The notes under the pieces: generated by a model
What the model was told of the DNA's origin: nothing
Database searches by the model: none
What the model saw: the letters and a program-made list of their open reading frames with translations, nothing else
NCBI GenBank assembly: GCA_012934845.2
Contig: WNNJ02000342.1
Span: 108,639-172,638 of the forward strand
DNA length: 64,000 bases
Direction of reading: 5' to 3'
Origin: Pomphorhynchus laevis
Taxonomy: Eukaryota; Acanthocephala; Palaeacanthocephala; Echinorhynchida; Pomphorhynchidae
In this document: one piece after another, positions 52,453 to 63,936 of the stretch
Layout of the letters: each line of letters starts with the position of its first letter
How positions within the stretch are numbered: position 1 is the stretch's first letter
Translations under genes and position numbers: made by a program

Positions 52453-55010
52453 TTGAGAGCTGTTGATAAAAAAATTATCGTAAGGAACTCCATGTCATAT
52501 TGCGTCGGACGAATGGTGTTACATTCTCTTATGATAGAATCAGGTGACATCACCATGACCATTTGTGTATGCTATCGTGCTCCACGCTCATCTTGCTTAT
52601 CACCAAGTTTAATTGAGTATCTTACTGATCTCACAAAGTCGTCAAATTTTATCTTTCTTGGAGACTTCAATATTCCTAATATAACAGGGAATTTTCCATT
52701 CGAATGTCATCAAGGTGGATGCCATTTGGATACCGAATTATGGAACTTTCTCGTTGATGATCTATCTCTTATACAACACGTAACTCAGGCAACCAGGTTT
52801 ATGGGACATAGTTCTTCCTTGCTAGATTTAGTTTTTAGTAAATCTCTACTAGATGTCCATGAAATTCAATATGATCCTCCCATAGGTCTTAGTGACCATC
52901 TTGTCATTAAGTTTACTTTTAGTGCTCTTTTCAATGTCTCCCCTGCCGAAACTAAACATCTGAAACGTAACTGGTACAAAGTGGATATTGATTTATTACA
53001 TACGCTCGCAATTAAAACGGGTCTTCACAATAGTGACATTGCCCATGACAATGATTGGGATACGTTATCAGCTTCCCTCAAATATATCACAGACTGCGTC
53101 GCTCCATTGAAACCCTTACAAAACCTTGCTAAACGCAAGCCTGCTTGGTTTGACGATGAGTTAGTGGGACTTTTAAGAAAATGGAATATACTCTTTAAAT
53201 CATCCCTGAATAATCAGGCACTTCGGTTAGAAAATCTACAGTATCGTCGTCGCTTCAACTACATGAAATTGTTGAAGAGGCAAAAGCACGAATCGAAAAT
53301 CCTGGAATTATATAAAGTTTCTTCCAAGCCGTTCTGGAGCTATGTAAATAAAAGTAGAAAAGTTATTTCATCAATTTCCCTTTTGACCCATGACGGTAAG
53401 ATTGCGAGAGATCTTGATGAAGTTGTGAGTATGTTAGCAGAGGCCTTTGATCTTATTTGTCCCACTCCAATTACAGATTTTCGTCCAGCGCAAATTCCTG
53501 AGACATTAGTCTCCCATATGCCATTAATTTCTCCAGCAGAGGAATCACGGGAATTGCGTAAATTATCTTGTTACACGTCGGCTGGGCCGGACGACATTCA
53601 TCCTTTTATTCTTCAAAAACTCCATGACCTGCTAGCATTCACATTATCAGAGATGTTTAGCATGTCTCTATGTACATCATACATCTATGATCAGTGGAAG
53701 TGATCTCACATTACTCATATATACAAAAAAGGGAACAGAGAAGACCCGTCCAATTATCGTCCTGTAAGTCTGACAAGCGTTGTATGTAAATGCCTTGAAA
53801 GGTTCGTGCATAAATACATAACTTCTCATATGGATAGATTTAAACTTTTGCACCCTTCTCAACATGGATTTCGCACTGGTCGATCATGCCTCAGTAATTT
53901 AATTATTGCTCGTGAAAATTGGGCAGATGTAGTAGCGGATGGGTGTGGGGTCGATATAATTTTTATCGATTTTAGCCGGGCGTTTGACCGAGTACCACAT
54001 GATCATCTGCTAGTAGTTTTGGCTAAATACGGTATCGATCCCCATGTAGTTCGTTGGATTAGTTTGTTCTTGAAGGGTCGGTCATATCAAGTGAGGCTAG
54101 GCAGTAGTGTTTCTTCACAACGTCATGTTTCTGCCGGAGTGCCTCAAGGTACGGTTCTCGGCCCTTTACTGTTCAACATTTTCCTTCAGGATCTGTTATT
54201 AAGACAGATGCAAAATCCTAGCGTTTGCGGATGACCTCAAGTTATGGCGGTGCATTCAATCGTATCATGACTGTTTTCTGCTCCAGGAAGATTTAGACAA
54301 TATTGTTAGGTGGAGTAATGAGACAGGACTGATGTTAAATATATCAAAGTGCTGCCATATGCACTTAGGACATAAGAAATTTTCTTTCATATATAGGTGT
54401 CGAGATTAAGAAATTAATAAGTCATAAGAAATTAGGTGTCGAGACAATTACGCAGGTACAATGCACAAGAGATTCGGGAATACTTGCGCACAAGTCATTG
54501 AAGAGTCGTCCAAAAACGGACAGAATCATCCAAACGACCAGGAAACTTAGCTATGTGGTCCGGAGGTGTTTTTGTAATCCATCGGCTTCTTGTCTTAAAA
54601 TAATATACAATTTACTTATTCGTCCTATTATTGAATATTGTATCCCTGCAGTATTTCCATGTACACGTGGTGAGATGAATGAGCATGAAAATGTCCTCCG
54701 TAGGTCGACGAGATCGTGCCATCCCCCCAGGAAATTTTCTTATAAGGACCGCTTGTGCAATATAGGAGTTCCTTCAATCCGTACTAGTAAAGTGTCTTGA
54801 TATTTTGTTTTAGGGATATGTTATTCGAGCGTGACGGATTCCCGGTCGACTGTATTTAGCGAACTACTAAACGGGTCACTCTCTTACTGCGAGGACCCTG
54901 CATCACGGCAAACTCGGAAGACTATATTGCCTTTCTCATCGAGCAGTGAGGCTTTGGAACAAACTTCAAGAGAAAATCATCAGCATATCAAATAGAGTAT
55001 TTCAAAAACG
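52453..55010 (+). pseudogene. CR1-like ORF2, few lesions
   Basis: A long clean frame, 52453-53703, carries VCYRAPRSS, FLGDFNIPNI, LLDLVFSKS, GLSDHLVIKF, the AWFDDELVGLLRK linker, FWSYVNKSRK and SAGPDDIHP. It ends in TGA at 53701-53703 in the conserved QWK.SHIT...YKKG segment. The same frame continues 53704-54234: NYRPVSLTSVVCKCLERF, QHGFRTGRSCLSNL, FIDFSRAFDRVPHDHLL and GVPQGTVLGPLLFNIF. A shift at about 54220 precedes AFADDLKLWRCIQS. The tail is split but readable to about 55010 (LSHRAVRLWNKL). A 16-base duplication near 54400-54430 adds damage. Confidence 0.82.
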
Positions 55011-55099
55011 CTAATTACATGGCTTTGCACTGATTCTAATTTCAATATCCTGTATTCGAATTAAGATTTTGCTGACATAAAATTCGTTTTACCGTGAGC

Positions 55100-55126
55100 A
55101 GACAAAACAGCTGCATGGCTACAGTC
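55100..55126 (+). other. 3'-terminal hairpin of the CR1-like element
   Basis: AGAC, AAAAC, AGC, TGCATG, GCT, ACA, GTCT: the same two-step layout as at 13339-13365 with a different but paired outer stem. Confidence 0.7.
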
Positions 55127-55329
55127 TTGTATGTTATAATAATATTCCAATAAATCTTTTTGGCCTTTTAGGTTTCGTGAAGTTATTTCTTATGCGACGA
55201 AAATATTGAAGATTGATTTGGGTATTGTTATATTTAGTAAATGCTAATTTTTTCCTTCACAGTGCACTCTGTAATTGGTAATCAAACTGTTCAGATCGAT
55301 CTGGAGAATTTCCTGTTTACCAATCATAA

Positions 55330-55775
55330 TTCTCCAAGGCTTTTTATAGAGTTCTACATGAGGGTATTGCAAGCTTATTACATCACCATGGTTTTCAGTT
55401 CAACCTAGCGGATGGATTAGAACTTTTCTAAAACTGCGATTTTTTAAAGTTCGTGTGGAAGTATCATTTTCAAACAGTAGGGGTTTATTTTCGAGAGTGC
55501 CATATGGCTCTGCGCTTGGATCTTTAATAATTCATATTTATCATATTTATCAATGATCTACTTCGCCTTCGCAATGAGTCATTTGCATTTTCTGATTATT
55601 TGAAGATATGGAGACAGTAGATCCCGTGTATAACATAGGATAAGTTAGCTTGAGTGTAGTCTCACAAAATAAGAATTTAAGGGTAGCTGTGCATATATTG
55701 CTGAAAAACAAATTGAATAGTGAATATGCGCGCCATAAATCGATACATGTATTGTATTAAGAATTTATTTCTAAG
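55330..55775 (+). mobile_element. Decayed CR1-like RT fragment
   Basis: Readable parts are VRVEVSFSNSRGLFSRVPYG, INDLLRLRNESFAFSDYLKIW (FADDLKIW-type site with an altered Asp) and KNKLNSEYARHKSIHVLY. The wording is closest to the copy at 20880-21685. It is cut by the L2-like 3' end that follows. Confidence 0.7.
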
Positions 55776-55985
55776 AAAAAAAAATTATTTTTACGTGGCA
55801 AATACGTGCCGGCGGACGCTCACATGACCACAACAACAAAAAACATAGCGAGGTGGGACGAGTGTCGTCTAAAAAAGGGAGGTTGATGAACGATGGGGAG
55901 TCGACAGTGATGAGACGAAAAGTTACGAGAAGAGGGCGAAGTTGTGTGCGGATGTGGACGATGGGCCAGAAGAGTCGGGCAAGAT
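55776..55985 (-). mobile_element. L2-like fragment, 3' end
   Basis: Reading from plus-strand 55790 (minus orientation): 3' hairpin with CCAC/GTGG bracket, then the ORF2 tail (TLLAHRPHPH-type shifted frame). It continues across an insertion at 56336. Confidence 0.8.
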
Positions 55986-56335
55986 ATTGTTATACATTCA
56001 GCAACATACGAGCATAAGTTCAAATAGCTGGCTCACAATAAGTTCGTAAATAAGTTAATTAGTTATTAAAATAAGGAAATGCAACACGAAACATTGCTTG
56101 ATCCATTCGTAGTCTTCTTTTAAAAGTACTATATGAACTGCATCCAACATTGTCTGCATCAAGGTTGTTCCAAAGCTCAACTATTTTTCTATCAATTTGC
56201 ATCGCGCCCAATTTCTGTACTCTGTTTAATCGACTAGTTAAAGAATGACCGCGAAGAACATTTGAACCACGTAATTGAACCCTACTCATAAGTGGGTGAT
56301 TGGGACGTTGGAATAAATGCCAAACAAGGCACATA
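55986..56335 (-). mobile_element. Short CR1-like tail inserted in the L2-like fragment
   Basis: The minus strand holds the last about 90 ORF2 codons (MCLVWHLFQRPNHPL, GSNVLRGHSLTSR, IVELWNNLD, RRLRMDQAMFRVAFPYF) and a 3' UTR with GTGAGCCAGC. It resembles the short insertion at 22621-23088. The host sequence GGGCAAGATATCTGGATGTG is split at ATAT, which is present on both sides. Confidence 0.8.
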
Positions 56336-56440
56336 TCTGGATGTGTGGTCAAACCGTAGACGTAGGAACACTCGAACGGCAGAGTTGATGATGCGATGTA
56401 GTGGTAGAATGATGGATTTTGGAGAATTGGCGAATTCTCC
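56336..56440 (-). mobile_element. L2-like fragment, upstream part
   Basis: Continuation of 55776-55985: on the minus strand NSPKSIILPL-like and VRVFLRLR-like ORF2 tail residues (in a shifted frame) precede the insertion. Confidence 0.7.
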
Positions 56441-56686
56441 AAAATTAACGAGTTAATTTCATCATGGCTATGTTTATTAATGCTTTAGATACAGGTATAG
56501 GACACACATTATTAGTGGTTTTGTATTTCTACATGCATGTTTTGGCCTTATAGAGTATACTATCTATGTCGCTCCCCGAGTTTTGCAGTATGCATAATCG
56601 CCCATGATCATTCCTCCAGATGTGAGACGAGCTTGGATTATTCATAACATCCGAATGCTTACTAATATAAGGTGACGAAAAATAAG
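56441..56686. other. Unassigned sequence between L2-like copies
   Basis: A short minus-strand open stretch has no recognised similarity. It is probably part of the pre-insertion locus. Confidence 0.3.
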
Positions 56687-56754
56687 GATTTATTTTAACG
56701 TGGCAAATGCGTGCCAGCGCACGCTTACATGACCACAACAAAACAAAACATTGA

Positions 56755-58774
56755 ATCAGGTGTCGAGAAGGTGTGAACGGAGGAGGTGTTTGAATGTGAT
56801 AAAGGAGGGAGCGCGGCGGACGTCGAGAGGGAGTTGATTCCAGGCGAGTGAGGCGGCGACGAGGAAGGATCGGAGACCGTAGTTGTTGGAGTAATTAGGA
56901 ACGTGGAGTAAGAGGGTATGACAGGAACGAAGCGATAGCGAGCTGGGGCGAGTATCGTCTAAGAAAGGAAGGTTGATGAACGATGGGGAGCCGACAGCGA
57001 TGAGACGAAAAATAACGAGAAGAAGGCAGAGTTTGGTGCGGATGTGGATGGTGGGCCAGGAGAGTTAAGCAAAATATGTGGATGTGTGGTCGAAGCGACG
57101 GAGACGAAAGAGCACTCGAACGGCGGTGTTGATTATTCGTTGTAGGGGTAGGATGATAGATTTTGGAGAATTGGCGAAAAGGCTAAGGCAGTAATCGATT
57201 TTAGGGAAAAGAAGCGATGAAAGAAGAGACATACAAGAACGGAAGTCGATAAGGGGCGGATACGGCGGATGTCACGGAGAATTAAGTTAGATGAGCGGAC
57301 CTTGTCACGGACGAAGGGTTTAAGGGAAAGGTGATCATCGAAATGGAAGCCTAAGAAAGTGAGATTGTGGACTATGGGGATGATCGATGAGGCAAAATAT
57401 ACAGTGGGAGGAGATATGTTCGGTTAATGGGGGAGGATCCACATTATTTTGGACTGCGTTTAGAACGAAATGGAGATTGGAGAGATGTTTGTAGATAGAA
57501 GAAAGACAGTTGGAGGCAGAAATGCCGATATCGTGTATGCGATGTGCGGGTGCATGAGCATAGATTAGAATGTCATCGGCGTATTGCATGACGTTAAAGG
57601 AGTAAGGTTTGATAAATGGAGAGAGATCGCCAAGCAAAAGAGAAAAAATCAGGGGACCTAGGACTGAACCTTGTGGAACCCCGCAAAAAATAGGGATGGG
57701 AGGGGAGAATGATGAATTAGGACAGACTCGAAAGTAACAGCTGGATAGATAAGAGCCGAACCATGCTACTGAGAAGGAAAAAAAGCCTTAATCATAACGA
57801 AGGCGAGAAAGGAGGACGGAGTTGTCGATAATGTCGAAGGTGAAGGAGAAGTCAAAGGATATGTGAATACTATATAGAGCCTTGTCTCGAGAACTGAGTT
57901 AGTCGTAGTAAACGTTCATGCAGGCGATTTCTGTGGAGTGATTAGAGCGGAAAGCGGATTTGAAGGCAGAGCGGAGAAGGGAGAGGTCAAGATTTCTACA
58001 AGGGCGACGTAGGATTGTAGGTGTGTGAGGAGGGGTGTGGTTGCGAGCGAGATCAAGGGTGATAAGAAAGTGATCGGATAGACCAGGATCAGAGATGGAC
58101 AGTGAGGTGTGGGCAGCAAAATGATCGGGGACAGCGATGATGTCGAGTGCCCCGCCAAGTATATGTGTGGGGGCAGTGGAGATTAGTTTGTAATTGTAGT
58201 TGGATAGAATGTTGATGAAGCGGATGGAATCTGTGGAAGAGGGGCAGTCTAGGCGGATATTGAAGTCGCCTAGAACGAGTGAAGGGATTGAGGACAAAGA
58301 ACAATGAGAAAGGAGGTCAGCGAGTTCGGTAAAAAATATGGCTGTAGGAGCTAATGAACCAGGACGGTATACAATAGCGAGATCTAGAGTGATCGGGTTA
58401 GAATAACGACAAGTGAGCAATTCAAATGAGCAAGGACTGAAAGGGGAATTGATTTTGCTTAGAGACGCTGGGTGACGCGCGAATGCGACGATGCCGCCAT
58501 GATTAGAGAATTTAGAAGGGCATGAGCTGAGGGGGCGGGCGGATTTGACTAGGGAGCAACCGGCAGAGAGCAGACGGCGAATGGAGAGGTCGTCGGAATC
58601 TGAGTGCCAGGATTCGGTGAGGCAGAAGAGATCGATGGATTGCTTGGTGAATAGGTTGAAGATAAGATCGGATTTATTGAGAATAGATCTAGTGTTGAGG
58701 AGACCGAGGCGGAAACCGTGTGCTGTGGCGAAAGAGACTAGTGGAGAAGACACATAGGAGAGATGGAGCGCCAT
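56755..58774 (-). pseudogene. L2-like ORF2 with endonuclease joined to mid-RT
   Basis: The ATG at 58774 overlaps ORF1 by 37 bases. The endonuclease is intact over about 260 residues (CLTESWHS, LGDFNIRLD, GLSDHFLI). At about 57970, SLLRSA joins directly to FKSAFRSNHSTEIAC of RT, skipping roughly 290 codons relative to the copy at 8555-11450. A stop follows at about 57899. The remaining RT contains GVPQGSVLGP and MQYADDILIYA (57637-57335 frame) and a broken tail. The deletion removes the endonuclease-RT linker and the RT fingers. Confidence 0.8.
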
Positions 58775-59640
58775 CGAATTTTTGGACGGGTGTGGACAAT
58801 TTGAAAATTTCCGTCTATGTTTCGGATGACGAGTGAAGTTTCGCCGTTTTCCTCGCGACGGCGTTTTTCAATGCGGGCTGAAGAGATTTGAGCGATTTCG
58901 GAAGGGGCGCGATCGGGGAAAATTCGAGTGGTTGAAGATGACATGAGTTTGAATCGTTGAGAGAGGACAGAAGACGCGTGAGAGCGATGCTTGAAAACAA
59001 TTTTTAGGAGAGGGGGCTGGGAAGGATTAGATTGAGAAGATTTGTTTAGACGGATGAATGCGACAGGAGAAATGTCCTTGAAAAAGGATGGTTTATCCGC
59101 AGGAACAATAGACGAGAGGATGGATCTGAAGGCGGAAACATCGTGGTCCAGACGTGCTTGTGGAGATATTGAGTTAGAAGGCGTGATATTAGTAACAATG
59201 ACGCAACGATCGCGAGAAGCAAAGCGCTTCCGTAAAGGAGGACGACTGACGTGAGTAGGTGAGATCACGATAGAAGAGCTGGCAGTTGATGATTTGGAGG
59301 GATTTGATTTGATGACGGGAGACATAGAGGATAATGATAATAAAGAGGGTGGCAAGCGATGTGAGGAAAGGTTATGAGTGGAAGGATAGTGGAGGTTGGT
59401 GGAGGTGATTTTGATTGATTGGATGCAAGTTATTGAGAAACGAGACAGGAAGGACTGGACGTGGGGTGTCGGGGAGTGTAGATGACATGGAATGGGAAGT
59501 GTATATGGTGGCAGGGTCGGTGGGTGGAGAAAGGACATTAGAAACGACGGGGGTAGTTTGAGTTGACGTGTTGGATGTTGATATGTGCTTATTGGAAAGG
59601 TTGCATATTAGTTTGTTGGCACAAAAACCGCGTACGAAGT
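58738..59640 (-). pseudogene. L2-like ORF1, truncated and frameshifted
   Basis: The C-terminal frame reads from SIKITSTNLHYP to TRPKIRW and is intact to the stop at 58738. A two-base loss near 59425, compared with the sister copy (TGCATCCATC), separates it from the N-terminal part. The zinc finger is cut at its second Cys pair, and the first CGFC Cys is Arg (RGFC). Confidence 0.78.
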
Positions 59641-59654
59641 CTTCTTTAGCCTTC

Positions 59655-59696
59655 TTTCACAAAGCGTACGTCTTCGAAGACGTACGCTTTGTGAAA
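59655..59696. repeat. 42-bp perfect palindrome
   Basis: Two 21-base arms with no spacer; the centre is GTCTTCGAAGAC. It lies exactly between the truncated 5' end of the L2-like copy and a CR1-like ORF1 fragment. Confidence 0.95.
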
Positions 59697-59945
59697 CTGT
59701 TTTGGCGTGTAAAGATGGGTCATCAATAATTGGATCACGGATTAAACGATGGTCTGTTTCATTTTTATCCGATGTCAATGATTCTTTAAAGATAACAGAC
59801 GCGGTGCAAAATCCACCCACGAATTTTCTCGTAGTTAGAGAATTATCATCTATATGTGGAATAGATATCGTTGTCCAGACATTGCAATCCTCATTATCAC
59901 ATCCTACTTCTCTCGATATATATAATCGCATGCATATATAATCGT
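59697..59945 (-). mobile_element. CR1-like ORF1 zinc-finger fragment
   Basis: The minus strand reads LYISREVGCDNEDCNVWTTI...RKFVGGFCTASVIF (finger with one Cys changed to Gly), then a polar linker, and is cut by the palindrome. It most resembles the ORF1 at 16341-17471. Confidence 0.8.
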
Positions 59946-59948
59946 CTG

Positions 59949-60884
59949 GACCACAATCGCATGCGACAGCAGTAAGTCTAAAGAAGACTTCCTATGCGGC
60001 TTTTGTACCAACAAACTCATACGCGACCTCTCCCATAAGAACATATCAACCTCCAACGTGTCCACTCAAACCACTCCAGTCGTTTCTGATATCCTTTGTC
60101 AACCCACTGATCCTGTCATCACATGTACTTATAATCAAATGTCTTCATTTCCCGACACCCATCGTATCTTCCCTCCTGTCTCGTTTCTCAATAACCTACA
60201 TCCCTCAATCAAAATTACCTCCAACAACCTCCACAATCTTTCCACTCATAACCTTTCCTCACATCGCTCACCACCCTCTATATTATCCAAATCCTCTTTG
60301 TCTTCCGCTTTTAAAGCTACTCCTTTGATATCCCCAACTCCCAGCTTTCCTATAGTGATCTTTCCAACTCACGTTACTCGTCCTCCTTTACGGAAACACT
60401 TTCCTTCTCGCGATCGTTGCGTCATCGTCACTAATATAACTTCTTCTACCTCTTTATCCCCACAAACACGTCTCGACCACGATGTTTCCGCATTCAAATC
60501 CATCCTCTCGTCTCTTGTTCCTGCAGATAAACCATCCTTTTTCAACATCTCTCCTGTCGCATTCATCCGCATAAATAAATCTTCTCAATCTAATCCTTCC
60601 CAACCCCCTATCCTAAAAACTGTTTTCAAGCATTGCTCTAACGCGTCTGCTGTACTCTCCCAACGATTCAAACTCATGTCCACTTCAGCAACTCGCATTT
60701 TCCCCGATCGCACCCCCTCTGAAATCGCTCAACTCAAATCTGCCCTTCATCGAAAAACCCCGTCGCGAGGAAAACGGCGAAACATCTCTCTCGATCCGAA
60801 ACATCGACGGAAATTTTCAAGTTGCCCACACCCGCCCAAAAATTCGATTGCGCTCCATCTTCCCTATGTGTCTTCTCCACTAGA
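59949..60884 (+). pseudogene. L2-like ORF1, truncated
   Basis: The open frame from 60058 (and upstream in frame) carries VSFLNNLHPSIKITSNN, RDRCVIVTNIT and PVAFIRINKSSQSN. A one-base change near 60745 (CCCTTCATCG) shifts the final GETSLSIRN...RPKIR part. The stop equivalent is at about 60884. Confidence 0.75.
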
Positions 60885-63700
60885 CTCTTTCGCCACCACA
60901 CACGGTTTCCGCCTCGGCCTACTCAACACTAGATCTATTCTCAATGAATCCGATCTAATTATCAACCTATTCACAAAGCAATCTATCGATCTCTTCTGCC
61001 TCAACGAATCCTGGCATTCCGATTCTTAGGAACACTTTATCCGCCGTTTGATCTTTGTCGGTTGCTCACTAGTCGAATCTGTTCGATTCCTCAGCAAATC
61101 CCCTTCTAAATTCTCTAATCATGGCGACGTTGTCGCATTCGCCCGTCACCCCGCGTCTATTCTCAAAATCACTTCCGCTTTCAGTCCTTGCTCTTTTGAA
61201 CTGCTCACTTGTCGTTCTTCTAATCCGATTAATCTAGATATCGCCATTGTATACCGTCCTGGTTCATCAACTTCCACATTCTTATTTACCGAATTTGCTG
61301 ATCTTCTTCTCACTGTTCTCTGTCCTCAATCCCTTCAATCGTTCTTGGCGACTTTAACATCCGCCTCGACCACCCCGCTTCTACCGAGTACATCCAGTTC
61401 ATCAACATTCTATACAACTATAACTGCAAACCCATCTCCACTGCCCCCACACATATCCTTGGTGGGGCACTCGACATTATCGCTGTCCCCGATCATTTTG
61501 CGGCCTACACCTCACTTTCCATTTTCGATCCTGGTCTATCCGATCACTTTCTCATCACCCGTGATCTCACTCACAACCACACACCACTTCACACACCTAC
61601 AATCCTACGTCGCTCTTGGAGAAATCTTGACCACTCCCTTCTCCGCTCTGCCTTACTCAAATCGTCTCTATCCTATCCAACAATAACATATACCTCTCCT
61701 CACGATCTTGCCTTTCTTTTCGACCCTGAACTCACATCCATTCCCGATCTAATCTTGCCCTTCAAGCCTTACTAATACCGTCGCTTGCATCGTGCCCCGT
61801 GGTTTGACATCCAGTGCCTACTCTCAAAGCGTCGACTACGTCATGCTTTTCGAGTCTTTCACCGCTCTCTCAGACGTGATTTCCGATCAATCACTTCGTA
61901 TTCCTGTGATTCCTATCTTGCTCTTCGCCGATCTCATCTCAACCTAATAAGTACTAAATGTAACTCCTTCTGGCAACATAAAATCATCACTTCATTCTAC
62001 TCTAAGACTCTCTGGCATACCTTTAACTCAATCCTTGCTCGCTCCTCTCCGCCGTGTAACATCAATCCCCATGATTATTCGTCATTTCTCCAGAGCAAAC
62101 TATCCACCTTGCTCTCTCACAGCCCGGTCTCCATCTTATCCCAATTGGCCCCGACTACCCTCATTCTCCCGGAACTCTTTCATCTTCTCTCTGTATCATC
62201 TTCCGAAGTCTCATCTGTTCTCATGTCCTTGCCCAGCAAAACCTCACCTGCCGATCCCCTGCCTACCCACATACTTAAATCCATATGCTCATCGATATCC
62301 CCTTTTCTCACAACCTTGTTTAACTCGTCCATCCGCTGTCGTATCTTCCCTTCACAGTGGAAATTCGCAATCATTCGTTCCTCCTTAAGAAACAATCGCT
62401 CGACCCCTCCCTTCCTTCTAGCTATCACTTATTTCACTACTCCCTACTCTTTCTAAGCTCTTAGAACGCCTCATCTTAATACAGATCAAGCTTATCTCTC
62501 CTCATCCAATCTGTACTCTCCTTTCAAATCCGCTTTCCGCTCTAATCACTACACAGAAATCGCCTGCATGAACGTTTACTACGACTAGCACAGTTCTCGA
62601 GACAAGGCTCTATATAGTATTCACATATCCTTTGACTTCTCCTTCACCTTCGACATTATCGACCACTCCGTCCTCCTTTCTCGCCTTCGTTATGATTACG
62701 GCTTTTTTTCCTTCTCAGTAGCATGGTTCGGCTCTTATCTATCCAGCTGTTACTTTCGAGTCTGTCCTAATTCATCATATTCCCCTCCCATCCCTATCTT
62801 TTGCCAGGTCCCACAAGGTTTAGTTCCTAAGGTCCCCTGCTTTTCTCTCTTCTGCTTGGCAATCTCTCTCCGTTTATCAAACCTTACTCCTTTAACGTCA
62901 TGCAATACGCCGATGACATTCTAATCTATGATCATGCACCCGCACATCGCATACACGATATCGGCATTTCTGCCTCCAACTGTCTTTCTTCTATCTACGA
63001 ACGTCTCTCCAATCTCCATCTCGTTCTAAACCCCGAAAAGTCCAAAATAATGTGGATCCTCCCCCGTAAACCAAACATATCTCCTCCCACTGTATATTTT
63101 GCCTCATCGATCATCCCCATAGTACAAAATCTCACTTTCTTAGGCATCCATTTCGATGATCAACTTTCCCTTAAACCTTTCATCTGTGACATCCGCCATA
63201 TCCGCCCCCATATCGACTTCCATTCTTGTATGTTTATTCTGTCATCGCTTATTTTCCCTAAAATCGATTACTGCCTTAGCCTTTTTGCCAATTCTCCAAA
63301 ATCCATCATCCTGCAACTACAACGCATAATCAACTCCGCCGTTTGAGTGCTCTTTCGTATCCGTCGCTTCGACCACATATCCACATATCTTGCCCAACTC
63401 TCCTGGCCCCAATCACATCCACATCAAACTATGCCTTCTCGTAACTTTTCGTCTCATCGCTGTCGGCCCCCATTGTTCATCAACCTTCCTTTCTTAGACG
63501 ATACTCGCCCCACCTCGCTATCGCTTCGTTCCTGTCATACCCTCTTACTCCACGTTCCTAATTACTCCAACAACTACGGTCTCCGATCCTTCCTCATCGC
63601 CGCCTCACTCGCCAGGAATCAACTCCCTCTCGACGTCCGCCGCGCTCCCTCCATTATCACATTCAAACACCTCCTCCGTTCACACCTTCTCGACGCCTGA
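60850..63700 (+). pseudogene. L2-like ORF2, many frameshifts and stops
   Basis: Recognisable pieces in order are RLGLLNTRSILNESDLI, a stop at about 61027, AIVYRPGSSTS, a shift through GDFNIRLD (about 61345), LSDHFLITRDL, HRAPWFDIQCLLSKRRLRHA (61785), the RT beginning to about 62400, an eroded motif A (about 62640), motif B, MQYADDILIYDHAPAHRIHD (62900) and FLGIHFDDQLSLKPFI. The tail ends SHLLDA at 63700. It cannot be translated as one protein. Confidence 0.78.
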
Positions 63701-63717
63701 TTCACAGTTTTGTTTTT

Positions 63718-63772
63718 GTTGTGGTCATGTAAGCGTGCACTGGCACGCATTTGCCACGTTACATAAATCTTT
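63718..63772 (+). other. L2-like 3' terminus with hairpin
   Basis: GTGG...GCGTGC-ACTG-GCACGC...GCCACG, then TTACATAAATC. Same stem, one loop change. Confidence 0.82.
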
Positions 63773-63779
63773 TTTATAT

Positions 63780-63935
63780 CAACTGAGAATGAGCCGCGAG
63801 ATCGAATTCTCTACTGTAATCAATATACAGGGCATCAATAGAGTTACCTCGAAATAATTCTGCGACCCACGCCTCACGAGAACACAAGAGATTCGTCAGA
63901 CAAGACCTTCCTTTTCTGAAACCATGATGTTAAAA
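63780..63935 (-). mobile_element. CR1-like RT fragment between two L2-like 3' ends
   Basis: The minus strand reads HHGFRKGRSCLTNLLCSREAW, then DALYIDYSREFD and AAHSQLI: the QHGFR to motif A block of CR1-type RT (Ala to Glu in SRAFD). The fragment continues the sequence style of neighbouring CR1 copies and is bounded on both sides by L2-like 3' termini. Confidence 0.8.
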
Positions 63936-63936
63936 A

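Larger units (their letters stand above)
52441..55150 (+). mobile_element. CR1-like retrotransposon, 5'-truncated in the endonuclease
   Basis: It begins within the endonuclease and runs through RT to a 3' end with hairpin at 55100-55126 and an ATAATAAT tail. It is head-to-head with the copy at 49480-52440. Confidence 0.82.
56687..59654 (-). mobile_element. L2-like retrotransposon with internal RT deletion
   Basis: The minus strand runs from a truncated ORF1 zinc finger (KAKEDFVRGFCANKLI near 59640) through ORF1 and ORF2 to the 3' hairpin at 56695-56735. ORF2 lacks about 0.9 kb. It is very similar to 7226-11520. It is head-to-head with the L2-like copy starting at 59949. Confidence 0.85.
59949..63775 (+). 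mobile_element. L2-like retrotransposon, truncated in the ORF1 zinc finger
   Basis: The copy starts at VWTTIACDSSKSKEDFLCGFC, lacks the leader and ORF1 start, and proceeds through ORF1 and ORF2 to the 3' hairpin (63718-63772). It is more diverged than the copies at 7226 and 44620. Its 3' end is inserted in or next to a CR1-like RT fragment. Confidence 0.85.
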
